Origin: Didemnitutus sp047777955
Lineage (GTDB): Bacteria; Verrucomicrobiota; Verrucomicrobiia; Opitutales; Opitutaceae
Direction: 5' to 3'
DNA: 64,000 bases
Assembly (NCBI RefSeq): GCF_047777955.1
Contig: NZ_CP180537.1
Location: forward strand, 3,534,001 to 3,598,000
Shown here: positions 1-10,015 of the stretch, piece after piece
Layout: the number at the start of each line of letters is the position of its first letter
How positions within the stretch are numbered: the stretch's first letter is position 1
Position numbers and translations under genes: made by a program
The notes under the pieces: model-generated
What the model was told of the DNA's origin: nothing
What the model saw: only the letters and a program-made list of their open reading frames with translations
Databases searched by the model: none

Positions 1-1
1 T

Positions 2-685
2 GCCGGCGGTCTCGCCGTCTCGATGAAGTTGTCCGCCGCCGCCAAGCGCTCCGCCGCGGCCAACACCAACATCGGCAACTCGGTTTCCTTCCTGCAGTCG
101 CAGGATGGCGTGCTCAAGGTCACCGGCAAGGTGCTCGAGCGCATGGGCGAGCTCAAGACGCTCTATTCCGACCCGACGAAGAACAGCGACGACCTCGCGA
201 ACTACGACGCGGAGTTCACCGAACTCCAGAGCGAGCTCTCCTCGCTCACCGGCGAGAAGTTCAACAGCGTGTCGCTCTTCGGCACCACCGCCCTGAGCGT
301 CCCGGTCTCGGAGGACGGCTCGTCCCAGGTCGCCATCAGCGGCAAGGACCTCGCCAGCTCCGCCTCGGGCGTGGGCGTCCTCACCGACACCGCCGCCTCG
401 GCCAACCTCGGCGCCATCCAGCTCTCCGAAATCACCGACGCCCTGCAGCGCGTCGCGACCATGCGCGCCACCAACGGCGCCGAGCAGAGCCGCCTGGGCT
501 TCGCCTCCGAGGTGCTCACGGTCAACAAGGCCAACCTCGAGGCCGCCAACAGCCGCATCATCGACGTCGACGTCGCCAGCGAGTCCACCCAACTGGCCCG
601 CTACAACATCCTCGTCCAGTCCGGCACGGCCATGCTCGCCCAGGCGAACCAGAGCGCGCAGATCGCGCTCAAGCTCCTGGGCTGA
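2..685 (+). CDS. fliC: flagellin, 5' end outside window
   Basis: Flagellar filament subunit, exported by the type III flagellar apparatus. The visible 228 residues begin inside the conserved N-terminal D0/D1 helix (AGGLAVSM, which in the neighbouring flagellin is residues 47-54) and continue to the C-terminal D0 helix, ending LAQANQSAQIALKLLG. The reading frame is open to the window edge, so the ATG at 23 is internal, not the start. It is a close paralogue of the flagellin at 892-1704, differing mainly in the short variable middle. A hairpin at 701-721 follows the stop. The family is certain; the promoter and first ~46 residues lie outside the window. Confidence 0.95.
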   Translation, partial: AGGLAVSMKLSAAAKRSAAANTNIGNSVSFLQSQDGVLKVTGKVLERMGELKTLYSDPTKNSDDLANYDAEFTELQSELSSLTGEKFNSVSLFGTTALSVPVSEDGSSQVAISGKDLASSASGVGVLTDTAASANLGAIQLSEITDALQRVATMRATNGAEQSRLGFASEVLTVNKANLEAANSRIIDVDVASESTQLARYNILVQSGTAMLAQANQSAQIALKLLG

Positions 686-700
686 TCCCCGGCAGCTAGG

Positions 701-721
701 TAGTCCGCGGCGGTCGGACTA
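701..721 (+). terminator. hairpin after first flagellin
   Basis: Perfect 7-bp inverted repeat TAGTCCG/CGGACTA around a 7-nt loop, 16 nt after the flagellin stop. There is no T-tract, so it may terminate weakly or only protect the mRNA 3' end. Confidence 0.45.
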
Positions 722-771
722 GTCCCCCGACCCCGCGTTTGTCAGAGCGGTTGTCTATATGTCTTTCCCAC

Positions 772-794
772 CGGCGCGCCTGATAGCCGCGCCG
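772..794. repeat. GC-rich hairpin between the flagellin genes
   Basis: Perfect 7-bp inverted repeat CGGCGCG/CGCGCCG with a 9-nt loop, about 20 bp upstream of the putative sigma-28 promoter of the second flagellin. It could be a second terminator insulating that promoter or a protein-binding site; the sequence does not decide. Confidence 0.4.
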
Positions 795-813
795 TCACTT
801 TGAAGCACCAGCC

Positions 814-840
814 TCAAACGGCGCGGTCCGGCGCCGATCC
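814..840 (+). promoter_or_regulatory. putative sigma-28 promoter of flagellin 2
   Basis: -35-like TCAAACGG and -10-like GCCGATCC are separated by exactly 11 nt, the spacing of the E. coli FliA consensus TAAAGTTT-N11-GCCGATAA. The same arrangement recurs before six other genes here. The expected start site is about 45 nt before the ATG at 892. Confidence 0.6.
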
Positions 841-891
841 CTCCGGGCCCGTGGCGACGACGGAAGGTCGCAATGATCAAGGATAGATACC

Positions 892-1704
892 ATGTCAGTC
901 GTGATTAATACCAACTACGCGGCCACGGTTGCCTCCAACAACCTCGCCAGCTCGAACACCAGCCTGCAGCGCAGCCTCAACCGGCTGTCCAGCGGTTCCA
1001 AAATCGTCAACCCCTCCGATGATGCCGGCGGTCTCGCCGTCTCGATGAAGTTCAGCGCCGCGGCCAAACGCTCCGGTGCGGCTTCCGCGAACATCGGCAA
1101 CGCCGTCTCGTTCCTCCAGACCCAGGACGGCGTGCTCAAAGTCGCCGGCAAGGTTCTGGACCGCATGAGCGAACTCAAGACGCTCTACTCGGACCCGACC
1201 AAGAACAGCGATGACCTCGCGAACTACGACGCGGAGTTCACGCAATTGCAGTCCGAACTGACCTCGCTCACCGGCGAGCAGTTCAACGGCAAGGATCTGT
1301 TCGGTGCCAGCCAGTCGGTTCAGGTCTCCGAAGACGGTGGCCAGACGGTCGCCCTCGCTTCGAAGGACCTCGCCAGCACGACCTCGGGCGTCGGTGTGCT
1401 CACCAGCACCGCGTCCTCGGCCAACCTCGGCGCGGTCTCGCTGTCGGAGATCACCGACGCGATCCAGAACGTCGCGACGATGCGCGCCACCAACGGCGCG
1501 GAGCAGAGCCGCCTCGGCTTCGCTTCGGAGGTTCTGACGGTCAACAAGGCCAACCTTGAGGCCGCCAACAGCCGCATCACCGATGTGGACGTGGCCGAGG
1601 AAAGCACGCAACTCGCGCGCTGGAACATCCTCGTCCAGTCCGGCACCGCGATGCTGGCCCAGGCGAACCAGAGCTCGCAAGTGGCTCTCCGCCTCATCCA
1701 GTAA
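892..1704 (+). CDS. fliC: flagellin
   Basis: Filament subunit of 270 residues, short for a flagellin: the conserved N-terminal D0/D1 part (about 1-130, starting MSVVINTNYAATVASNNLA) and C-terminal D1/D0 part (about 190-270) flank a small Ser/Thr/Ala-rich middle (about 140-190) in place of large D2/D3 domains. That middle is a plausible O-glycosylation target given the adjoining glycosyltransferase island. The start is supported by AAGGA at 879-883, 8 nt before the ATG. A sigma-28-like promoter lies at 814-840 and a strong terminator region follows. It is nearly identical to the upstream flagellin in its conserved ends, indicating tandem duplication. Confidence 0.97.
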   Translation: MSVVINTNYAATVASNNLASSNTSLQRSLNRLSSGSKIVNPSDDAGGLAVSMKFSAAAKRSGAASANIGNAVSFLQTQDGVLKVAGKVLDRMSELKTLYSDPTKNSDDLANYDAEFTQLQSELTSLTGEQFNGKDLFGASQSVQVSEDGGQTVALASKDLASTTSGVGVLTSTASSANLGAVSLSEITDAIQNVATMRATNGAEQSRLGFASEVLTVNKANLEAANSRITDVDVAEESTQLARWNILVQSGTAMLAQANQSSQVALRLIQ

Positions 1705-1744
1705 GACCGGCTTGTTCTAGTGGTTGTTCTGATTCGCCCAACCC

Positions 1745-1770
1745 CCCGGCCGCTCGCAAGAGCGGCCGGG
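1745..1770 (+). terminator. hairpin downstream of flagellin 2
   Basis: Perfect 10-bp stem CCCGGCCGCT/AGCGGCCGGG with a 6-nt loop, about 40 nt after the flagellin stop. It lacks a T-tract and may act with the stronger hairpin at 1847-1880. Confidence 0.55.
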
Positions 1771-1846
1771 CAAGGGTGGCGGGTGAAGCACCACCGGGAC
1801 CATCCGGCGGTTCAGGGGCCAAAATCCCAACCTCTCTATCCGCAAA

Positions 1847-1880
1847 AAGACCCCGGAGTCGCCTCCGGGGTCTTCTTGTT
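1847..1880. terminator. bidirectional rho-independent terminator
   Basis: Perfect 12-bp stem AAGACCCCGGAG/CTCCGGGGTCTT with a 4-nt loop. It is followed on the plus strand by CTTGTTTTT and preceded by AAAAA, which gives a T-tract on the minus strand. It sits between the convergent flagellins and glycosylation island and should end both transcripts. Confidence 0.85.
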
Positions 1881-1955
1881 TTTGCCGTCCCGGAATCGCA
1901 TCCCGACCCCGCCGGCATCAGCGCGGGCGCGTCGTCCGGCCGTGGAAGCGCGGGT

Positions 1956-3473
1956 TCAGGCGAGCTGCCGGAGCTGCTCCGCCAGCTGCGCGAACTCGTC
2001 GAGCAGCCCGTTCCAGAAATCTGTGTCTCCCTCCGCCGGGGGCAGCAGGTGCGGCATCAGCTTCAGCGCGAAGCCGCCCAGCGCCCGGCCGATCGCCGGG
2101 TCCGCCAGCAGGCGCCGCCAGGCGGCGGCCGCCGCCTCGGGGCCGTGCGCCGCCAGCGCCGCCCGCAGCTCGGGCAGCGCCGCATGCATCCGCCGGCCGC
2201 AAGCGCGCAACTCCGCGCACCGCGCGGCCGCCGCGGCCGGCTCGGGCGCGGGAACGTCCGCCAGCCGCGCGAGGCGCGCGCGCTTCGCCACCGGCGCGGG
2301 CGCGATCCACGCCTCGGGCCGCACCGGCGCGGCCCGGTCGAGCCGCGCGCCGCGATCGCTCACGTTGAAAACGGTCCCCGGCGCGAACGCGGCCAGCCGC
2401 GCGTTCAACGCGCGCCAGTCGCCCGGAGCGTGCGTCGGCACCCGCTCCTCCCAGTTGCCGGGCACGGCGGGGCATTCCTGCGCCGCATCGAAACCCGACT
2501 GCGCGTAAATCGAGGCGTCGGCCGCATCCGCGTGCCGCTGCCGGCCGCTCAGCGCCAGATCGAGCCCGAAGAGGAAGATCGGCGCGCACCCGAGCCAGCG
2601 CGCCAGCTCGAGCGCCGTCACGCCGCAGTTCTCCGCCGCGGCCAGCGCCGGCGCCGGCACCCCGCCCTGCGCCAGCCAGTCGGTCGTGATCTGCCGGTTG
2701 GCGACGAACCACGTCCGCTCCGCCGGCAGGCGCTCCACCCAGCCGGGCGGACTCACGGCCGAGAGCACGACGCGGCCGGGCCACTCGCCCGTCTCGGGCA
2801 GGCATTTCTCCGGCCGCTTCGCCACGTCGATCGACACCGCGAAATCCACCCGCACCCCGTGCCGCGCCAGCGTGCGCAGCGCCGAGTCGGCCGCGAACAC
2901 CACGCAGCCCTCCTGCCCCGCCGCCAGCCGCGGCGCCGACACGTCGAGCGACGGCCCGGCCCCGCACACCGCCGCCGGCAGCCCGGCCAGCGCCCCGCGC
3001 CATTCCGCCGGCAGCGGCCGCCGGACATAGGGCGCGAGATTCGCGAGCACGTGCTGTTGCCAGCGAAAGCCGTCCTGCTGCCGCGTCACCCGGCCGCGGT
3101 GCTGCTCGCGCAACTCGTCCAGGACGACGGCCACGAACGGTTCGCACCGTTGCGCCGCGTTCTCCTCCGACGGCGGCGCCACGAACACCGCCGGCAGCCG
3201 CCGCGCGTCGAGGCGCACAAAGCGCAGCAGCGTCTCGCGCCATTGCGCAGGCGTCGCCTCGTCCCGGCGGAACACGTGCAGCCGATCCGGCGGGGTCGCC
3301 GGCGCTCCCGCCGCGATCTCCGCCTCAGCCGCGCACCACAGGATCGCCCGGGCCCCGGCCAGCCGGTCGCGCCACGCGGGCGGCAGGGCGCCGATCACGA
3401 CGGCGGTCGTGGCGCCGGGATATTCCTGCACCCACGGCGCCGTCGGTTCGTGCGCTGCGCGGCCCGCGCTCAC
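1956..3473 (-). CDS. Maf-like motility accessory protein (DUF115/MptE-like)
   Basis: Probable flagellin-modifying enzyme of 505 residues. The central region (about 190-360) carries the DUF115 signature: CGAGPSLD, then VVFAADSALRTLARHGVRVD, SIDVA and IFLFGLDLAL, as in the Maf proteins that transfer nonulosonic acids to flagellin in other bacteria. The C-terminal ~100 residues are Ala-rich helices. Translation starts at a GTG whose last bases overlap the stop of the upstream multidomain glycosyltransferase (GTGA), so the two are coupled. It is the last gene of the island and converges on flagellin. The family is well supported; the donor sugar is unknown. Confidence 0.85.
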   Translation of the reverse strand: MSAGRAAHEPTAPWVQEYPGATTAVVIGALPPAWRDRLAGARAILWCAAEAEIAAGAPATPPDRLHVFRRDEATPAQWRETLLRFVRLDARRLPAVFVAPPSEENAAQRCEPFVAVVLDELREQHRGRVTRQQDGFRWQQHVLANLAPYVRRPLPAEWRGALAGLPAAVCGAGPSLDVSAPRLAAGQEGCVVFAADSALRTLARHGVRVDFAVSIDVAKRPEKCLPETGEWPGRVVLSAVSPPGWVERLPAERTWFVANRQITTDWLAQGGVPAPALAAAENCGVTALELARWLGCAPIFLFGLDLALSGRQRHADAADASIYAQSGFDAAQECPAVPGNWEERVPTHAPGDWRALNARLAAFAPGTVFNVSDRGARLDRAAPVRPEAWIAPAPVAKRARLARLADVPAPEPAAAAARCAELRACGRRMHAALPELRAALAAHGPEAAAAAWRRLLADPAIGRALGGFALKLMPHLLPPAEGDTDFWNGLLDEFAQLAEQLRQLA

Positions 3474-6400
3474 GTCGCTGCCACGGCCGGAGCGGCGGCG
3501 CCGCGCGCCACCGCCAGGAGGTCGGCGAAGATCGCCTCGATGCGGTCGACCGACGCCTCGGTCGTGAACTCGAACGCCCGGGCCTGGCCGGCGAGCGCGA
3601 TCTTCTCCGCCGCGGCCGGATGGCGGTGCGCGGCCGCCAGGCGCTCGGCCAGGACGCGCGCGTCGCCGCCCGGGAAAAGCAGGCCCGTCTTGCCGTGTTC
3701 GATGATCTCGCTGGCGCCGCCGCTGCCGCTCGAGACCACGAGCAGACCGGCGGCCATCGCCTCGATCTGGGTCTTGCCGAACGGCTCCTCGAAGACGCTG
3801 GGGAACACCAGCACGTTGCTGCGGGCGTAGAGCGCCGCGAGCTCGGCCTTGCCCAGGAAACCGGGGAAGCTGATCCGCTCGAGGAAGCCGTGCTCCGCCG
3901 CCACCGCGCGCATCGCGTCCAGATACTCCGGCCGGGTCGTGTCGCCCGCCAGCGTGCACTCGAAGTCGATGCCGGCGCGCGCGAGGTGGGCCAGGGCGTT
4001 CACCAGCACGTGCGCGCCCTTGTAGGGCATGAGCAGCCCGGCGTAGGCGATCCGCAGGCGCTCGCGCCGCGGCGGCCACGCGCGGAAATACTCCGTCAGC
4101 GGCGAGCCCGGCGGCACCACCTCGTAGCGCGAGATCGGATACGATTTCGCCCGGATGCCCTCGTTGACCCACGCCGAGCAGCCGGCGAGGCAGAAGAGCG
4201 GCCCCTGCGGCGACTGCGCCGGCTCGTAGCCGGGATGCGCATTGCCGAGCCGGTGCAGCACCGGGATGCCCCGGTCGAGGGCGGCCTGGATGAAGAAATG
4301 CCCGGCGAGGTCGAGGTTGCCCGCCATGATCACGTCCGCGCCGAACTCGTCGATCTCGCGCAGGATCGTCTGGTGGTTCTCGCGCAGGAGGGCCTTGCGT
4401 CGCTCGGCGTCGGGCTCGATCACGACGGCGCCGTTCTTCCAGTCGCCGCACAGCTTCAGCCTGCGGCGCACGTGCGGCTCGAAGGCGGCATGTTCCGCCG
4501 TGGGCTTGCGGAGCAGGTGCGGCATGTCGGCCGTGAGCACGCGCACCGCGTGACCGCGCGCGAGCAGCTCGCGGGAAAACTCCCACACCGTCCGGCCGTA
4601 GCCGCCCATCTCCTGCGGCGGGAGCAGGTTCGTGACCACGAGGATGCGCTGGGGATTCGCCTGCGGCGCCCGCGGTGTCCAGCCGGCGCGCGCCCGGTAG
4701 GTCTGCACCTGCGCGTCCTCCAGGGCGCCGTGCGACTCCAGCTGGCGCAGGGCGTCGGTCGTCTGCTCGGTGCCGCCGCTGAGCCGGTGCGCCTCGGCGA
4801 CCGCGAGATAGGCGCCGGAGAGGCGGCCCTCGTCGAGCATCGCCGCCGCCAGGTCGAGGTAGGCGTTGAGATCGTTGCGGTCCTGCGCGACGCGCTGCCG
4901 CGGCGTGGGGGCCTCCGGCTCCGGCGCGGGCGCGTCCGCTGCGCTCGCGTCGAACTCCCGCGCGGACCGCCCTTCGGCGGCCGCCTGCAGGATGCCGTGG
5001 AGCCGCGCGAGCGAACCCGCGCGCGCATACTGGCCGGCGACGCGCTCGCGGAACGAGGCGCCGAGCCGCGCGGCGAGTGCGCCGTCCTGCGCCAGGCGCA
5101 GCATCGCCTCCGCCATGCCGGCGACATCCTTCTCCGCCACGAGGAAACCGTCGACGCCCTCGCGCACCGCGTCCGGGATGCCGGCATGGCGCGTCGCCAC
5201 GACCGGCAGCGCGTGCGCGCCGGCCTCGAGCACCGCCAGCGGCAGGCCCTCGCTGTCGCCGTTGGCGGCGACGACGCTGTGCTGGACAAAGCGCGGCTCG
5301 CCGCCAGGTGGCGCGAGACTTCCTCGCGGGACTGCACGCCCGCGAACGTCACGGCCTCCGCCAGGCCGTTTTCCGCCGCCCACTGCCGGCACGCCGGCAG
5401 CAGCGGACCGTCGCCGATCATGACCAGGCGCGCCGCCGGCAGCGCGCGGTGCACGGCCGCGAAGGCCTGCAGCGTGAGGTGCGGCGCCTTCTTCTCCACG
5501 AAGCGGCCCACGGCCACGAAATGCGGCGGCGCCTTGGCCGGCTCCGCCGTCGCGGGCAGGTCGATCGCCACGCCGTAAGGCGCGAGCAGCGTGCGCTCCG
5601 CCGGAGCGCCGAGTTGGAGCAACTGCGCGTGCATCGCGCGCGACACGGCGAGCACGCTCGCCGCCTGGCCGAAGAACTGGCGGTAGCGCGGCAGCCAGCT
5701 GTCCAGCAGCTCGCGGCCGAACGCATCGACGCCGTGGAAATGGACGACGAACGGCAGCTGCGCCTGCGCGCAGGCCTCGTGGACGAACGCGCCCATCAGC
5801 CCGGTCTCGACCAGCGCGGCCTTCGCCCCGGCGCCGCGGAGGAATTGCGCGAGGCCCGCGGTGTATTCGGCCCACAGCCCGGCCGTGACCGGGGTCTTCG
5901 CCGCGAGCGCGGCTTGGATTTTCTGCTCGGTCGCGGCAGGCAGCACGGACCGGCCGCCGCGCACGAAGCGCGGGAACGGGAAGCCGTAGAGCAGCGTCAG
6001 GTTCGAGCTGAGGAAGTTGACGTGGTCCTCGACGAAGGTCTCCGAGTAGTTGAACTCGTGCGAGCGCACGAGCACCACGGGCAGGTCGCCGGCGGTGCGG
6101 CGCTCCGGCGCGGGCGCGGCGGGCGCCGGCACGCGCGCGAGGCCGGTCCAGCCGGTGGCCATCGTGTTGCCCGCCTTCGGGTCGGCCGGCAGCTGGTCGG
6201 TGCGGACCAATTCCTGGAAGAGCGGCCACAGTTGCTGCGCCATCTTCTGGCGCTCGTCGCTCGCCAGCGGCGCGCGCTTGAGCCACAGGCCGATCATCTG
6301 CGCCAGGCTCGCGTTCCAGCCACCGAGGGCCGCGAGCTTCACGTCGGCGAAGCCGGCCTCAGCGAGCAGCTTTTCCAGCGCGAAGGGCGTGTAGCGGAAG

Positions 6401-8016
6401 AAATCGTAGGGGGCGTCGTGCAGCGGCCAGATATAGGGCACGGTGAAGAACAGCACGCCGCCGGGCTTGAGCACGCGGCGGGCTTCCTGGAGCACGACTC
6501 CCGGCTCGGGGCAGTGCTCGAGCACCTCGGTGAGCATCGCGCTGTCGACCGAGGCGTCGGCGAGCGGGATGCGGCGGCCGTCCCAGCGGAGATCGACCTC
6601 CGCCTTGTAGATCGGCGTCTCGATATCGAGGCCGATGTAGCGCGTGAGGCGCGGGGCCGCCTGGCGGATGAGCTCGCGGTAGGGCATCACGCCGCAGCCG
6701 ATGTCGAGGAACACGCCGTGGAACTGCGGCGCGGCCTCCCGCACCGCGCGCAGGATGGAGGCGCGCGTCCAGTAGAGGTCGACGTTGTTGAGTTCGAGCG
6801 GCGGATTCGTGAACGGATGCGGAGCGGCGTGGTTCATGGCGGGCTGGCGGCGGTCTTCGCGCGCGATGCCTTTCGGATTCGGGCGCACCGGCGGGAGGTT
6901 AAACGCGGCGGGAATTTCGATGGCGCGGCGCGGGCGCGGCGCGGCGGCGATCAGGCCGTGGAGGAAGGCGGCCCAGTTGTCCGCGTTCGTCTCGACGGAG
7001 AACCGCTGCTCGATCGACGCCCGGGCGGCGCGCGAGCAGCGCGTCCAGAGCTCGCGCTCGGCGAGCAGCCGGCCGGCGGTCGCGACCAGATCCGCCCCGC
7101 GGTCGGCGACGAAGAAGCCGTTTTCGCCCGGACGGATGAGCTCCCCCACTCCGCTGCGGATGCGCGTGCACAGCGGCACGAGTCCGCACGCCATCGCCTC
7201 CATCAGCGCGATGGGGATGCCCTCGTAGTCGCTGAGCAGCACGAACGCCTGGCTCGCGAGCATCAGGGCCTGGACCTCCTCGGACGGGCGGTTGCCGAGC
7301 AGCTTGATGCGCTCGCCGAGCTGCGCCTGCGCGATCAGCTTCTCGACGGCGGGGCGCGCGGAGCCATCGCCGCAGATCGCGAACTCCGCCGCGGGATGCC
7401 GGCGCAGCACCTCGATCATGGCGGCGACCGTCTCGGAAATGCGTTTCTGCTCCTCCACCAGCCGGCCGACGTAGACGAAGCGGAACGGCCGCGCGGAATA
7501 CTCCGCCGCCTGCGCCGGCACCGGCGCGCCGTAGGGCGACTGGAGGATCTGCGTCGCGCCGCAGTCCATCGCGCGCAGCGCCGCAGCCTGGAACTCCGAA
7601 ACCACCACCGCCGCCGACAAGTAGCGGCCGGCGCGGTCGCGGATGAACTCGTCGACCAGGTCGCGGTGAAAGTCGTCGTCGGAGTGCAGCACGCCGACCG
7701 TGGGGATGCCGGCCGCGCGCAGGTGCTCGGCGGCAAAGTAGCCCTGGACGTTCAGGTTCGGCACGAACACGTCGCACGGCCGCTCCCGCACGTGGCGCAG
7801 GATCGTGCGCATCATCTCCTCGGTGTGCGCGAACGGCGCCTCCTCCACCGGGACACCCGCCGCGCGCAGCCGCCCGGCGACGGGGCACGCGCCCGCCTGC
7901 GTCATGAACATCAGCACGCGGGGCGCGAAGCCGCGCGCGCGCAGCGCCGGCAGCAGCCGCGTGAGCCAGACGTTCGGCCCGTTGACCTGGCCGGGGCCGT
8001 GCGCGAGGAAGAGCAC
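3470..8016 (-). CDS. multidomain GT4 - methyltransferase - GT4 - GT4 protein (frameshifted)
   Basis: Very large glycan-building enzyme of about 1,515 residues once one missing base near 5287-5300 is restored. Order: GT4 glycosyltransferase (about 1-370; LFLAHGPGQVNG near the start, YEGIPIALMEAMACGLVPL near the donor site); class I SAM methyltransferase (about 394-620; FLDIGCG, then MLTEVLEHC); second GT4 (about 640-1010, crossing the frameshift; GDSEGLPLAVLEAGAHALPV); linker; third GT4 (about 1120-1500; FPSVFEEPFGKTQIEAMAAG). No stop separates the domains. The GTG at 8016 may be a true start overlapping the GT2 gene. Alternatively a lost C in the run at 8020-8024 split one ~1,890-residue protein. 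Likely role: assembling or methylating the flagellin glycan. Confidence 0.8.
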
Positions 8017-9140
8017 TTCGGGGGCCGCACCGGCGCGGCGGCCGGCGCCGGGTCCGTGCGGCGCGCCTCGAGGCCGGCCAGCGCCCGGCGCAGCGCGGGC
8101 GCGGCCGCATCGGCCGCGGCGGCGCGGTCGAGCCGCTGCCGCGCGGCGGCGACCAGCGAGTCCCAGACCGCCGGAGCATAGGGCGCGAAGGTCGAGGGCA
8201 GCTCGCGGGCGTGCTTTTCGATCACGGCGGTGAGCGGCGCAAGCTGCGCGCCGTCCAGCTCCGCGAGCAGGCCGAGGTAGGTCATGATGCGGCCGACATG
8301 GATCATGGTGCCGCGATGCTGGGCGGAGATGCCGCCCTTGTGCTTGCGGTAGGCCGCCCAGCGTTCGCCGAAATTATGCACCTGCGCCGCTCCGGTCGCC
8401 ATCACCTCGATCGGGATGTCCCCGCTCGGCACATGGAAGAACCAGAGCGGAAAGCGCCAGTCTGCCGGGCGGCGGAGCACGACGCTCGCCGTCGGGCACA
8501 GCGGCGACTCGATCAGCTCGCGGGCGGAGTAGTCGCGCCGCGCGGGGTCCATGCGGCACCACGGGAAATCGGCGTAGCCATGCTTCCGGACCCAGCCGGC
8601 GCCCTCCTCGTAGAGCACCTCCGCATCGTGGAAGGTGAGCGCGCAGCCGGGGGTGCGTTCCAGGAACTCCACCTGGCGCGCCAGCTTCGTCGGCTCCGTC
8701 CAGTAATCGTCGCCCTCGCACCACGCGAGGTAGCGGCCGCGCGCGCGGAACAGCAGGTTGACCAGGTTGAAGCGGCCGGTGGGAATCCCGCCGATCGCGA
8801 GATTGTTCGCCCGCGGCACGAGGAAGAGCCGGATGCGCTCCGGGAAGCGGCGCGCGTAGTCGAGGCAGATCTCGCGCGTGCCGTCGCGCGAATCGTCCTC
8901 GCCGACGCAGATCTCGAAGGGGAAATCCACCTGCTGGGCCAGGATCGAGTCCAGCGCCTGCGCCACGAAGCGCGCGTGGTTGTAGGTCGGCATGATGACC
9001 GACACGAGCGGCTCCGGCGGGCAGCGGTGCGGGACCTCCTCGACCGGCACCTTCTGGAAACGCGCGAGAAATTCGTCCACGCCCAGGCGCGCGCCGGCGT
9101 CGACGCGGTCCGGGGAATCGTTGGCGGGCGGCACGGTCAT
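7911..9140 (-). CDS. GT2-family glycosyltransferase
   Basis: Family 2 glycosyltransferase, 409 residues as read. The GT-A fold occupies about 45-280: VSVIMPTYNHARFVAQALDS at the nucleotide-sugar site, CVGEDDSRDGT, and the acidic CEGDDYW metal/donor motif. The last ~35 residues are Ser/Arg/Pro-rich and look out of frame. Adding one base at the G-run 8020-8024 would read straight into LFLAHGPGQVNG of the next domain, so this is probably the N-terminal module of the giant glycosyltransferase. The start ATG lies 1 nt past the upstream methyltransferase stop, an operon arrangement. Confidence 0.85.
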   Translation of the reverse strand: MTVPPANDSPDRVDAGARLGVDEFLARFQKVPVEEVPHRCPPEPLVSVIMPTYNHARFVAQALDSILAQQVDFPFEICVGEDDSRDGTREICLDYARRFPERIRLFLVPRANNLAIGGIPTGRFNLVNLLFRARGRYLAWCEGDDYWTEPTKLARQVEFLERTPGCALTFHDAEVLYEEGAGWVRKHGYADFPWCRMDPARRDYSARELIESPLCPTASVVLRRPADWRFPLWFFHVPSGDIPIEVMATGAAQVHNFGERWAAYRKHKGGISAQHRGTMIHVGRIMTYLGLLAELDGAQLAPLTAVIEKHARELPSTFAPYAPAVWDSLVAAARQRLDRAAAADAAAPALRRALAGLEARRTDPAPAAAPVRPPKCSSSRTAPARSTGRTSGSRGCCRRCARAASRPAC

Positions 9141-9141
9141 G

Positions 9142-10005
9142 TCAGCGGCTCACCGTCGCCTCGGCGATGATCAGCGGGCGACGGTGGAATTCGCCCGGGA
9201 AGCGCTCCAGCTTCGCCGCGGCGAAGAAGGGCTCGGATGCCGCGAGCGTCCCCGCGTTGGCGCGTTCCCGCAGGTCGGCGGGTGCGTCGCGAAAGACCAC
9301 CGCGCCCGCCGCATCGAGCTGCGCGTAGCCGAGCGCGGCGAGCCGCCAGCCGGCGGCGCGGAGCACGTCGCTGGTCCAGCGCAGGCGCTGGTGATCGTCG
9401 TCGCGCGGGTGCACCGGGCGCGATTTGTCGCCGCCGCGGTTGGAGCCGACCTGAAACACGAGCCGCCGCGTGTGCGTCCGCAGCCGGCGCAGGTAGGCGA
9501 CGACGTGGTCGGTGTAGGCCGCGTTGTCGTCCGGCACGTGCCGGTCGAAATCGAATCCGGCGTGGTGCACCACGTTCAGCAGCAGCACGGCGTCGAACGA
9601 CGGGAGCTGGTCCAGCCCGGCGAAGTCGCACGACTGCGGGCGCACCGCGACATTCTCGAGGCCGAAGCCCGCGGCCGTGAGCCGGATGAATTCCGCGTGC
9701 CGCGGGTTGAGTTCGTAGGCCGCGACGCGCCAGTGCGGGAAGGCGTGCGCGAGGTTCAGGGTGAAGAATCCGGTGTTGGCGCCGATGTCCGCGATCGTGG
9801 CCTGCGGCGGCAGCGCGAGCCGGGCGGCGAGGTAGTCGTAGCGCGGGGCGTCGCTCCGCCACAGCGAGTGGATCTCCTCCTGGTAGCCGAGCGCGCGGGC
9901 GACGAACGCCGGCACGCTCTGGTAGACCGAGTGCTTGGACTGGTCGTGGTAGAGTTCGTGCAGGCGCGCGGCCAGCGTGGCATCGGGAACGGTGAGCGTG
10001 CTCAT
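9142..10005 (-). CDS. SAM-dependent methyltransferase
   Basis: Class I methyltransferase of 287 residues. Motif I is TIADIGANTGFFTLNLAH, with the acidic ribose-binding residue in VAAYELNP; FDAVLLLNVVHHAG corresponds to motif IV. The N-terminal ~65 residues are helical without a known domain. I chose the ATG at 10005 because the upstream extension in this frame is Pro/Arg/Ser-rich shadow of the preceding ATP-grasp gene, whose stop is 10 nt upstream. The position in the glycan operon suggests O- or N-methylation of a sugar; the substrate cannot be read from sequence. Confidence 0.85.
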   Translation of the reverse strand: MSTLTVPDATLAARLHELYHDQSKHSVYQSVPAFVARALGYQEEIHSLWRSDAPRYDYLAARLALPPQATIADIGANTGFFTLNLAHAFPHWRVAAYELNPRHAEFIRLTAAGFGLENVAVRPQSCDFAGLDQLPSFDAVLLLNVVHHAGFDFDRHVPDDNAAYTDHVVAYLRRLRTHTRRLVFQVGSNRGGDKSRPVHPRDDDHQRLRWTSDVLRAAGWRLAALGYAQLDAAGAVVFRDAPADLRERANAGTLAASEPFFAAAKLERFPGEFHRRPLIIAEATVSR

Positions 10006-10015
10006 GGGAAGGGTT

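Noticed and set aside
8014..8030. Programmed frameshift joining GT2 to GT4
   Set aside because: No slippery heptamer plus stimulator was found, and similar one-base breaks occur in ten unrelated places, so sequence error is simpler.
1776..9170. Long plus-strand frames opposite the glycosyltransferase island
   Set aside because: Arg/Ala-rich translations with no motif, overlapping well-conserved minus-strand enzymes; no ribosome sites.
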